A stretch of DNA of 64,000 nucleotides from Accumulibacter sp. GTDB lineage: Bacteria; Pseudomonadota; Gammaproteobacteria; Burkholderiales; Rhodocyclaceae. Below, in pieces: positions 8,581 through 16,764 of the stretch. Location of the stretch: contig NZ_JAZKUG010000001.1 of NCBI RefSeq assembly GCF_036625195.1, positions 4,526,001 to 4,590,000 of the forward strand, in the 5' to 3' direction. The notes beneath the pieces were generated by a model. That model searched no databases. It saw only the letters and a program-made list of their open reading frames with translations, and was not told the DNA's origin. Numbering within the stretch: the stretch's first letter is position 1; the number at the start of each line of letters is the position of its first letter. Position numbers and translations under genes: made by a program.

Positions 8581-10065
8581 TCAATGCACGGTGCACACCA
8601 TGCACGGATCGAAGGAACGGACGACATGCTGCACGAGCAGGGGCAGCTCTTCGCCCTCGGCCACCGCCAAGCCCGCCAGCGCCTGCTCCAGTGGTCCGGG
8701 AACAGCGGCGGCGTCGCGCGGCGAGAAGTTCCAGGTGGTCGGCGCGACGATCTGGTAGCTGGCGATGCGGCCGTTCTCCATGTGCAGCCAGTGCCCGAGC
8801 CCGCCGCGTGCCGCTTCGACGAGCCCGGCGCCGTGGGCCTCTTCGGGAAACGGTGCGTGCGCACAAAAGGCTTCGCCCGGGGCCAGGGCACGCACCCAGC
8901 GCTCCATCGCCGGCACGACCAGCGCCAGCTCCAGGAGGCGCGCGCAGACCCGTGCCAGGACACTGCCGCCTTGCGCCGCGACCAGAGCCCGCAGCAACGG
9001 CTGTCCGGCGACCAGTTGGCGGGCCAGGGCACCCGTTTCGGCAGCCTGGCCTTCGTAGCGTGGCGCCTTGCACCACGTGTAGGCGGCCGGTTTCTCGGCG
9101 AACTCGCCCAGCAGCGGTCGCGTCTCGCCGACCGCCGGATGCAGCGCCTGCTCGCCGCACAGCCAGGAATGCGCGACGTCCTCGCTGATCGACTGGACCA
9201 TGAGTGGCCGGCCTGCCCCGTGCCAGATGCCACGGGCGAAGAGGTGACCGGTGGCGGCGTCGGTGGCGCCGGCACAGGTAGCGCCGGCGGTCGCATACGC
9301 ACCATAACTCAGGAAGCAATCGCTCGCCCGTCCGACCGAGTCGAGGTCGAGATCGGCAGCGATCTCGACGAAACGCGCGAAGTCGGCCGGCCTGCCGCTT
9401 GCCCAAGCCGCGAGCGTGTCAGCCGACTCGATGGCGCTGACGTTCTCCAGCGAATCGCCGAAGACGACCCGGCTCAGGAAGCCGCGAAAGTCGCGCAGCA
9501 CGCAGAGCAGACGAACTTTCTCGGTGGCCGTTACGGCGCGCGTCGTGCCGCCCGGCTGCAGCGCCAGGCTGTGTGGCCACTTGCCCGCGAGGTGGCCCAT
9601 CAGACGCAGCAGATCGGCGCGTGCCGGCAGGACTTCGCGCAGCGCTTCACCGACCGTCGCCTGGAAGCGCTGCTCGGCTTGTCGGTGCCATGGACGACCG
9701 CGATAGGCGGCGCGGGCAAAGTCGGGCATGAAGAAGAGGTAGAAGTGGGTCAGATGGTCGGCCAGGTTCTCGCAGGCCAGGATCAGGTTGCTCGCCAGGC
9801 GACCATTCGCCGGCATCTCGAGTCCCGCGGCGTCGGCGAGGGCTGCCGCAGCGGCAGAAGACTGCGAGACCGAGCAGATGCCGCAGATGCGCGGCACGAT
9901 GACCAGCGCGTCGAGCGGGTGCTTGCCAATCAGGATATGCTCGAAGCCACGATAGAGCGAGGAGCTGACGCGTGCGGCAGCGACACGACCGGCTGCCACC
10001 TCGAGCGTGACTTCGAGGTCACCCTCGACGCGGTTGAAGGGCCCGATGGTCAGAAGCCGGCTCAT
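8581..10065 (-). CDS. hoxC: [NiFe] hydrogenase large subunit, H2-sensing (HoxC/HupV) type
   Basis: 494 residues. The N-terminal GPFNRVEGDLEV and the L1 motif RICGICSVSQ (Cys61, Cys64) and the C-terminal L2 motif DPCMVCTVH (Cys488, Cys491) supply the four Ni-Fe ligands. Translation stops directly after the final His, so there is no C-terminal peptide for the maturation protease to remove; this is the hallmark of regulatory hydrogenases (HoxBC, HupUV), which sense H2 and signal to a HoxJ-type kinase. The small subunit hoxB/hupU, normally just upstream, is missing: 193 non-coding bases separate this gene from an ankyrin gene. No HoxJ-like kinase is seen in the window. Confidence 0.85.
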   Translation of the reverse strand: MSRLLTIGPFNRVEGDLEVTLEVAAGRVAAARVSSSLYRGFEHILIGKHPLDALVIVPRICGICSVSQSSAAAAALADAAGLEMPANGRLASNLILACENLADHLTHFYLFFMPDFARAAYRGRPWHRQAEQRFQATVGEALREVLPARADLLRLMGHLAGKWPHSLALQPGGTTRAVTATEKVRLLCVLRDFRGFLSRVVFGDSLENVSAIESADTLAAWASGRPADFARFVEIAADLDLDSVGRASDCFLSYGAYATAGATCAGATDAATGHLFARGIWHGAGRPLMVQSISEDVAHSWLCGEQALHPAVGETRPLLGEFAEKPAAYTWCKAPRYEGQAAETGALARQLVAGQPLLRALVAAQGGSVLARVCARLLELALVVPAMERWVRALAPGEAFCAHAPFPEEAHGAGLVEAARGGLGHWLHMENGRIASYQIVAPTTWNFSPRDAAAVPGPLEQALAGLAVAEGEELPLLVQHVVRSFDPCMVCTVH

Positions 10066-10258
10066 CCGTGATCCCTGATTCCTCCCCGCAGCCGCAGCGC
10101 GGTCGCGCTGTCGACGGCTTCACAAGCCCGGAAGCCAAACTATAGCAGACGACGTGCAAGGCGACCCCCGTGCCTCCCGACAGTAGCCCGCACGGCCGCT
10201 GCCGTCCCCATGCCGGGTGCGCGGCCAGAGCCACCACCTGCCGGTCGCGCCACGCGTC

Positions 10259-11005
10259 TCAGGCGACGGGATGCGGCAAGCCGTCGAAAAGGCGCCTCGC
10301 GCCAGCAGGACGGTCCTCGCGGCGCCGCCCGGCCATGCTGCCGTACCGGTCGGCCCGCCGCGGCATCCGCCCGGCCTCCGCCCGCTGACGCAGTTCGGCC
10401 AGCCGCAGTGCGCCGCGCTCCCGCAGCAGGCGCAGGTGGTCGGGCCTTCGCTTGCCGTGGCTGAGGGCGAGGCGATCGACTTGTTCGAGCCAGTCCTCTT
10501 CGCTTTGGCTGTCGTTCTGACCGACCTGCCCGGGCAATCCGCCGCGCCACACCTCGTAGCAGTAGGCAAACTTGGCCCAGTCGTAAAGCGACTGCTCGCA
10601 ACGGCGGTCGGCACCGGCTGGAGGCGACCCGCGACCGGCACCGGCGAGGATGCGCAGCATGGCGTTGGGGTCGGCGCCGGCGTCGAGCAGAATGCGCAGC
10701 AGACCGCTGTCCATGTTCATTGCTGCCAGGAACAGCGGGCTGGCACCATCGCGACCGACCGCGTCCGGATCGGCACCAAGCTGCAGCAGCTCGCTGATCG
10801 CCTGATAGCGCCGCAGCGCGGGACACGGCTCAAGGGCGGTGATCACGTGCTGCAGAATGGTGTCGCCGAGTTGATCGGAGCCGTTGACGTCGAGGCCGCC
10901 GGCCACCTGTGCCCGCATCGCCGCCGTGTCACCCGCACATGCGCTGGCGACGAAGGCGGCCAACGGATCCCGAAGATCAGGCAGCTCGTGTCTGCAATGT
11001 TCCAT
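10259..11005 (-). CDS. Ankyrin-repeat protein
   Basis: 248 residues from the ATG preceded by AAAGGGG at good spacing; the frame stays open further upstream but without a ribosome-binding site. Residues about 20-130 contain two to three ankyrin repeats (LLQLGADPDAVGRDGASPLF, LLRILLDAGADPNAM). The C-terminal half is rich in Arg and Glu and is not recognised. Such small ankyrin proteins bind partner proteins; none can be named. Its position beside the hydrogenase gene may be coincidental. Confidence 0.7.
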   Translation of the reverse strand: MEHCRHELPDLRDPLAAFVASACAGDTAAMRAQVAGGLDVNGSDQLGDTILQHVITALEPCPALRRYQAISELLQLGADPDAVGRDGASPLFLAAMNMDSGLLRILLDAGADPNAMLRILAGAGRGSPPAGADRRCEQSLYDWAKFAYCYEVWRGGLPGQVGQNDSQSEEDWLEQVDRLALSHGKRRPDHLRLLRERGALRLAELRQRAEAGRMPRRADRYGSMAGRRREDRPAGARRLFDGLPHPVA

Positions 11006-11335
11006 CTGCAACCCCTTTCCCGTTCTGTCGCCGGCTGCCCCCGTCCGGCAGTAAGCGCACCCCGCTCGACGCGAGCCAGCAGCCGCGTCACCCCCAGCCG
11101 CTGCCCGCCAGGCCGACCAACACACCGACTGGACATGTGGCAGCAGCAGCAAGTCCGTCCAGTCGGGAATGGGCGATGACATGCGCCGCGCACCTGCCAA
11201 TGCAGCCGCGCTGGCGTCGCCGCAGGCCTGTACCTTCATTTTCCCGTCGGACGGCACCGGTCGACGGTGAAGAAAGTCACGGAAGACCTGACGAAACGGT
11301 CGCCGCCCGCACTCGACACAGCTCTGCGACGAGGT
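11006..11335. other. Intergenic stretch without a recognised feature
   Basis: 330 bases between the ankyrin gene start and the end of the PAS-GGDEF-EAL gene, both on the minus strand. The minus frame of the ankyrin gene remains open through most of it but lacks a plausible start, and I see no RNA gene, strong terminator or repeat. It should hold the ankyrin gene promoter. Confidence 0.4.
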
Positions 11336-13189
11336 TCAACCGCGTCTTCCGGACTGTGCCAGGTGCCTGCCGATCGGTACGACATGCGGGCCGCGCTGGC
11401 GCATGCAGGACTCGAAGCACGCGGGCGGCAAGGGCTGGCTGAAAAGGTGGCCCTGCGCCTGCTGGCACCCGCTACGCTGCAGAAAAGCCCTTTGCGCTTC
11501 GTTTTCGACACCCACGGCAACCGTCTGCAGACCGATCGCATGCGCCATGCCGATCGTTGCGGCGACAACTGTCGCGTCGTCCGCGTCGGCGATCACACCG
11601 GCAACCAGCGAACGATCGATCTTCAGCTGGTGCACGCGCAGTCGCCTGAGGCAACCGAGCGAAGAACGCCCGCTGCCGAATCCGTCGATCGACAGCCTCA
11701 CCCCCAGCGCACGCAGCCTGTCGACCGTTGCCTGCGCCACCGATGGCTCACCCATCAGCATGTGCTCCCTGGTCTCCAGTTCCAGAAAGCGCGGCGGCAA
11801 CTCCTCCTGGGCAAGAATCCGGCCCACCAGATCGGCGAGACCGGCCTGCCGGAACGCGACCGCGGACAGGTTGACGGTGACGCGCAGCGGCGGCAAACGC
11901 GCCTGCCGCCAGAGTCGCAGTTGCCGGACCGCGGCTCGCAGCACCCATTCATCGAGCTCGAGGATGAGGCCGCAGCCCTCGGCAATGGTGATCAGCTCGG
12001 CCGCGGACACCACTCCGAGCACCGGATGTTGCCAGCGCAGCAGCGCCTCGGCTGCGTACAGGCGCTTGTCGGCAAGGCCAACCTGCGACTGGTAGTGCAG
12101 GCACAGCTGGCCGTTGTCGAGCGCCGAGCGCAGCTCGTTCTCGATCATCGCGGCCCGCGCCGCACGTCGCTGCATCTCGGTCGTAAAGAAACAATAGTGG
12201 TGCGGCCCGCCCTGCTTGGCGCGGTACATCGCGGCATCCGCACACATCGACAGGCTGGCGAAGCTGTTTCCGTCCGCCGGATACATCGCGATCCCCAGCG
12301 ACATCGTGCACAGCAGTTCATGTCGCCCGATGCGATAGGGAGGCGTCGCCGTATCGAGCAGCTTCGCTGCCACATGCGCGGCGCCATCGGCATCGGTGTT
12401 CGGCAGGACGACGATGAACTCGTCACCACCCAGCCGCGCAACCGTATCGCCATCGCGCATGGCGCCCTGCAGGCGCTTCGCCACCTGTACCAGGAGCGCA
12501 TCGCCCACGCGGTGCCCGAGGACGTCGTTGATGCCCTTGAAGCGGTCGAGATCGATGAACATCAGGGCCAGCGACTCGCGGCCGCGATGGGCACGTGCGA
12601 GGTCATGCCTGACCCGTTCTTCCAGCAGGCTGCGGTTGGCCAGCCCGGTCAACGGATCACGGTGCGCCAGATGCAGCATCCTCGCCTGCGTCTCCTTGTG
12701 CCACGTGATGTCGACGAAGCTCGCGACATAATGCATCGGCATGCCGTCGCCATTGACGCGGCTGATCGCCAGCCATTGCGGATACGCGCAGCCGTCGCTG
12801 CGCCGGCTCCACACCTCGCCTTGCCAGTAACCGCGCGCTGCCATCGATGACCGGACACGGCGATGAATGCCCGCATCGTCCGCTGGCGAGAACAGGAGAC
12901 CTGCGTCGCGGCCAAGCGATTCCACGGCGCCATAGCCGGTAATCCGGGTAAAGGCCTGGTTGATGCGGACGATCCGCCAGCCCGCGTCGATGATGGCGAT
13001 GCCCCTGGCGGTGTCGGCGGCGAGCCAGCCGGCAACATCGAGGTCGGCCTTCGCCGGTACGTGCCTGCCGCGCTGCGGCGAGACCCCCGGGCGACCGCCT
13101 GCTGTACCCAAGGGCACAGCCATCGCGCGTCCGCCGGCCGCGGTCGCGGAGCACGATTCGTTCCTGCTTGCGTCAGAGCTGCTGCTCAT
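11336..13189 (-). CDS. PAS-GGDEF-EAL protein with degraded EAL active site
   Basis: 617 residues from the ATG behind GAGGGTGGG. Order: a PAS/PAC domain (about 50-175, DAGWRIVRINQAFTRITGYG), a GGDEF domain (about 180-340, RLGGDEFIVVL, intact), and an EAL domain (about 350-600, AAEALLRWQHP). The EAL domain has lost key residues seen intact in the paralogue at 16761-20621: DDFGTG reads DGFGSG (second metal Asp to Gly) and AEGVE reads AVGVE (catalytic Glu to Val), and ELTES reads ETREH. A c-di-GMP synthase with a dead or c-di-GMP-binding EAL domain is the likely outcome. It has no membrane segment. Divergent from the kinase gene at 13394. Confidence 0.85.
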   Translation of the reverse strand: MSSSSDASRNESCSATAAGGRAMAVPLGTAGGRPGVSPQRGRHVPAKADLDVAGWLAADTARGIAIIDAGWRIVRINQAFTRITGYGAVESLGRDAGLLFSPADDAGIHRRVRSSMAARGYWQGEVWSRRSDGCAYPQWLAISRVNGDGMPMHYVASFVDITWHKETQARMLHLAHRDPLTGLANRSLLEERVRHDLARAHRGRESLALMFIDLDRFKGINDVLGHRVGDALLVQVAKRLQGAMRDGDTVARLGGDEFIVVLPNTDADGAAHVAAKLLDTATPPYRIGRHELLCTMSLGIAMYPADGNSFASLSMCADAAMYRAKQGGPHHYCFFTTEMQRRAARAAMIENELRSALDNGQLCLHYQSQVGLADKRLYAAEALLRWQHPVLGVVSAAELITIAEGCGLILELDEWVLRAAVRQLRLWRQARLPPLRVTVNLSAVAFRQAGLADLVGRILAQEELPPRFLELETREHMLMGEPSVAQATVDRLRALGVRLSIDGFGSGRSSLGCLRRLRVHQLKIDRSLVAGVIADADDATVVAATIGMAHAIGLQTVAVGVENEAQRAFLQRSGCQQAQGHLFSQPLPPACFESCMRQRGPHVVPIGRHLAQSGRRG

Positions 13190-13393
13190 CCACCCACCCT
13201 CATCTCGCACAGGTTGTCCACTCAGCACGCGAACCGCCACCACTCGTCGTCTATCCTGCACTGTCAGCAGTGTCTCCTCAAGGGGCAGGCGTCCCGGAAA
13301 AGGCGGGAAAGATTCCCGGTCGCCGCACGAAGCGCGGCAGCTCGGTAGCGCAGGCAGCTGGATATCGTGCCGCGTCTCGGCAATAATGCCCCC

Positions 13394-15210
13394 ATGAGGA
13401 GAACGACGCAGCCCGCCAGCTCGCTCGCCGACGGTCATGCCGACTCGATCGCCGTGCTCGACGAGGGCGGGGTGATCCTCAGGGTCAATCAGGCCTGGCG
13501 GGACTTTGCCCATGGCAGCGGCGCCAGCGCCGAGCTGGCTGACGGTCGCGGCATCGACTACCTCGCCGCCGTGCGACGGGCAGCGGTCGACGACGTCCTG
13601 GCCGCGGCCGCCCTGCAGGGTCTGGAAGACGTGCTGGCCGGGCGACAGACCTGGTTCGCCCTGGAGTATCCGTGTGACGCGCCCGGCGGCGAGCGCTGGT
13701 GCGAATGCCGCGTGGAACCGTTGCCGGCGCCGCGTGGCGGCGCAGTGGTCCGTCATCGTCCGCTCGGCCGACGCGAGCGGACAGTGGTCGCCGTCGACCA
13801 CCACCAGCGCCGGCAGCCAGACTTGGCAACGATTGTGAACGGTCTGCCGTCGATGATTGGCTATTGGGACTGCGAGCTGCGCAACCGCTTCGCGAACCAT
13901 GCCTACCGCGACTGGTTCGGCATCGACCCGGCGACGATTCCGGGCAAGCACATCCGGGAAGTGATCGGTGACGAACGATACCGCCTCAATGCGCCCTATA
14001 TCGAGGCGGTGCTGTGCGGCAGTGCGCAACAGTTCGAACGGGCCATCCCTTCGCCCGATGGCCGCTCGCTGCGCCACTCGCTGGCGCGGTACATTCCCGA
14101 TGTGGTCAATGGCCAGGTGCAGGGCTTTTTCGTGGAGGTCACCGACGTCACTCCGATCAAGGCAGGCGAACAGGCTTGCAGCGCGCCCAGGAGGTGGGTC
14201 GCCTGGGCAGCTACACGGCCGACCTCGCTTCCGGGCAATGGCTTGGCAGCCCGATGCTCGAGCGAATCATCGGGGTCGGCCCGGAGCACGAGCACACGAC
14301 CGACGCCTGGCTGCAGATGGTGCATGCCGACGATCGCCAGAAGGTCGTCGACCACGTCCGACTGACAGTCCGCGACAGGGGAATCTTCGACTGCGAGTAC
14401 CGAATCATTCGCCCACGTGACGGTGCCATCCGCTGGCTGCACGGCCTCGGCGAACTCGAGTGCGCGGCGGATGGCCAGCCACTGCGCCTGATCGGCACGG
14501 TGCAGGACATCACCGAGCGGAAGCACGCCGAGAAGGCCACACAGGCCCTCCTCGACGAAAACACGCGCCTGGTGCGACGATTGATCGCGCTGCAGGAACG
14601 TGAGCGCGCCGACCTCGCCCGCGAGTTGCATGATGAATTGTCACAGCACCTGACGGCAATTCGTGCCTTTGCCGGCGCGCTGCAGCGCAACGACCGCTGC
14701 GACCCGGAAGCGATCCGGCGCAGCGCCGTGGCAATCGACGGTTCGGCACATGCCATCTACGAGGTGTCGCACCGACTGATGGAGGGCCTGCATCCGAGTG
14801 TTCTCGACGCTGCCGGAATTGCCGAGGCACTGGCCAGCCTGATCGACAGCTGGGGGCAGCAGCATCCGGAAATCGAGTGGCAGGCCTCTCTTCCGTCGAA
14901 CCTCGTCTGCGAAGGAAAGCAGCTCCGGGTGACGCTCTATCGCGTCGTCCAGGAGTGCCTGAGCAACATCGCCCGCCATGCTGCGGCCCACCGCGTACGA
15001 CTGATCCTGGGAAACAGGTGGTCGGCAGAGGGCGAGTTGCTGCGGCTGGTGGTCCGCGACGATGGCGTCGGCATGGAGATGGATGCGGCACACGCCGGCT
15101 TCGGTCTGCTCGGAATGCGCGAACGCGTCCTGGCCCTCGGCGGTACGCTGCAGGTCAGCAGCCGGAAGGGCGGCGGCACCCGGATACGGGTGATCGCCCC
15201 CAACGTCTGA
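13394..15210 (+). pseudogene. NarX-type PAS sensor histidine kinase interrupted by a one-base frameshift
   Basis: The 5' frame (from ATG 13394, or 13367) gives two PAS-like domains up to VTDVTPIKAGEQA near base 14175, then drifts out of frame and stops at 14365. From base 14176 the next frame continues directly with LQRAQEVGRLGSYTADLASG, a third PAS domain, a HisKA_3 dimerisation helix (ARELHDELSQHLTAIRAF, phospho-His) and a HATPase domain (DDGVGMEM, GFGLLGMRERV) to 15210. Adding one C within the GCTTGC at 14174-14179 joins both parts perfectly. Either a true recent mutation or an assembly error; ATG 14254 could still start a shorter kinase. A NarL-type regulator lies 1 kb downstream on the other strand. 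Confidence 0.8.
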
Positions 15211-15310
15211 GACTTCCTGCGCACAGCGTCGCAAGCGCGCGTCCGACGAGACCTCGCACGCGGCTGGGCAAAGGCGCGGCGCACAATGCACACACACGGC
15301 AGCCAGCGCG

Positions 15311-15916
15311 TCACCACGGCCCGGCGGCTGGAGACGGACTGCCCTCAGCAGGAGGGAGGACGGCAGCGAGCAGTGGCGCCGCAGATGGACTCACGACGCT
15401 ACGGCGGCCAGCGCCGGAGTCGCTGCGACAAAGCTGTGCCACACGCTCCAGCGCGCGGCAGACAGCCGCGAGCCTTTCCGGTTGCGCCGCTGCAGCCGCC
15501 CGCAGGGCAAAAATGGCCTGCGGGTAACGCCGCAGGCGCAAGTGCAGCAGCGCGAGATCGTACCACGCGCTGCCCAACCGCGACCCGTCTCGGCATGCGA
15601 CCCGAAGACACTCCAGTGAAGCGCTGAGGCCGCGCTCGTCGGGCTGTGTCAGACGCAACCCGTGCTTGGCGCCATCGGCGGCGTCAAAGGCCCGCAAAGC
15701 ATCGTCCCGCCGCCCGGTCCGATAAAGGACCAAGCCCAGGAGGTGCCAGGCAACGGTATCGTCGGGAACCGCATGCCTGATCTTCAAGGCGATTTGCTCG
15801 GCGCTGGCGAGGTCTCCTCGCTCATAGAAACTGGCGAACAGATCGAAGAGTGCATCGATCATCGACTGTCCCGGTCGAACAGGAGCTGTCGTGACGGCAG
15901 CTGGCAGCGAGTGCAT
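15311..15916 (-). CDS. TPR-like hypothetical protein
   Basis: About 201 residues if started at the ATG giving MHSLPAAVTTAPV; an internal ATG at 15862 (MIDALFDLFASFYERGD) is the other option and neither has a clear ribosome-binding site. Residues 20-150 form tetratricopeptide-like helical pairs (GDLASAEQIALKIRHAVP, WHLLGLVLYRTGRRDDALRA, WYDLALLHLRLRRYPQAIFA). It probably is a protein-protein interaction scaffold. It lies 167 bases downstream of the NarL-type regulator on the same strand. Confidence 0.6.
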   Translation of the reverse strand: MHSLPAAVTTAPVRPGQSMIDALFDLFASFYERGDLASAEQIALKIRHAVPDDTVAWHLLGLVLYRTGRRDDALRAFDAADGAKHGLRLTQPDERGLSASLECLRVACRDGSRLGSAWYDLALLHLRLRRYPQAIFALRAAAAAQPERLAAVCRALERVAQLCRSDSGAGRRSVVSPSAAPLLAAVLPPAEGSPSPAAGPW

Positions 15917-16083
15917 CGCGGTGACTTCATGCACCGATTCTGCCGCGGCGCGGCGCCGAGGGCCAGCGACGAGACTCCCGATCGGTACGGGAAATTTTCC
16001 CTGTCGTCTCGGCACAGGGGGTTGCCGGGACGAGCCGACGCTGCCGCGGCGACCACCGCGCCCGAAGGGTCGCGAGACCTCCG

Positions 16084-16764
16084 TCAGGGTTCGACCAACC
16101 CGAGCCGGATCGCCAGACGCGCCATTTCCGCCAGGCTCGCGACGCCCAGCTTGAGCTTGATCTGCGTGACATGGTTGCTCACCGTCTTGCTGCTCAGGTG
16201 CAGGATGCGCGCGCATTCGGCCAGTGACTGACCCTCGCTGAGCAACCTGAAGACCTGGAACTCCCGTTGCGTCAGCGTGCCGAAGGGCACGGACTCCGGC
16301 GAACGCTGCCGCTGGATGAGGGTCGGCACCATGTCGGGACTGACGAAGGACTGACCCTTCGCCACCGTGCGGATGCCCAGCAACAGGCTATCGACGTTGC
16401 TCCCCTTGGTGACGAAACCCAACGCACCTGCCTCGAAGGCCCGCTCCAGCAGCACACGCGAGTCATGCACGGTGTACACGAGGATCGCCACCTGCGGATC
16501 CACGCTCCGGATGCGTCGAATGGCCTCGATGCCGCCGAAGCCCGCCATGCTCAGATCCATGACGACGACGTCGGGGCGCAGCGCCCGGTACTCACCGTAA
16601 GCCGCCTCGCCACTGGCCACGTCGAGCAACACCCGCAGGCCGGCGTCGGATTCGATGAGGCTGCGCAGTCCGGCACGCAGCGCCGGATGGTCGTCCACCA
16701 CCATCACCGAAAGCACGCCCCCGGACGTGGTCAGGGAAGGACGTCCGTCACCCCTCGCCGTCAT
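16084..16764 (-). CDS. NarL/FixJ-family response regulator
   Basis: 226 residues behind a strong GGAGGGGAGA site. A receiver domain (about 17-135) has the acidic pair VVDDHP (Asp24, Asp25), phospho-acceptor Asp70 in VVVMDLSMAG, and Lys in FVTKGSN; a LuxR-type helix-turn-helix follows (about 160-222, LTQREFQVFRLLSEGQS, SSKTVSNHVTQIKLKLG). Its ATG overlaps the TGA of the large sensor protein upstream (ATGA), so the two are translationally coupled and probably act in one pathway. The HisKA_3 kinase at 13394-15210 is of the type that normally phosphorylates this class, but it is frameshifted here. Confidence 0.9.
   Translation of the reverse strand: MTARGDGRPSLTTSGGVLSVMVVDDHPALRAGLRSLIESDAGLRVLLDVASGEAAYGEYRALRPDVVVMDLSMAGFGGIEAIRRIRSVDPQVAILVYTVHDSRVLLERAFEAGALGFVTKGSNVDSLLLGIRTVAKGQSFVSPDMVPTLIQRQRSPESVPFGTLTQREFQVFRLLSEGQSLAECARILHLSSKTVSNHVTQIKLKLGVASLAEMARLAIRLGLVEP

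Noticed and set aside
10019..10237. Small subunit of the hydrogenase upstream of hoxC
   Set aside because: The only open frame there has no cysteine ligands of HoxB and overlaps hoxC in another frame.
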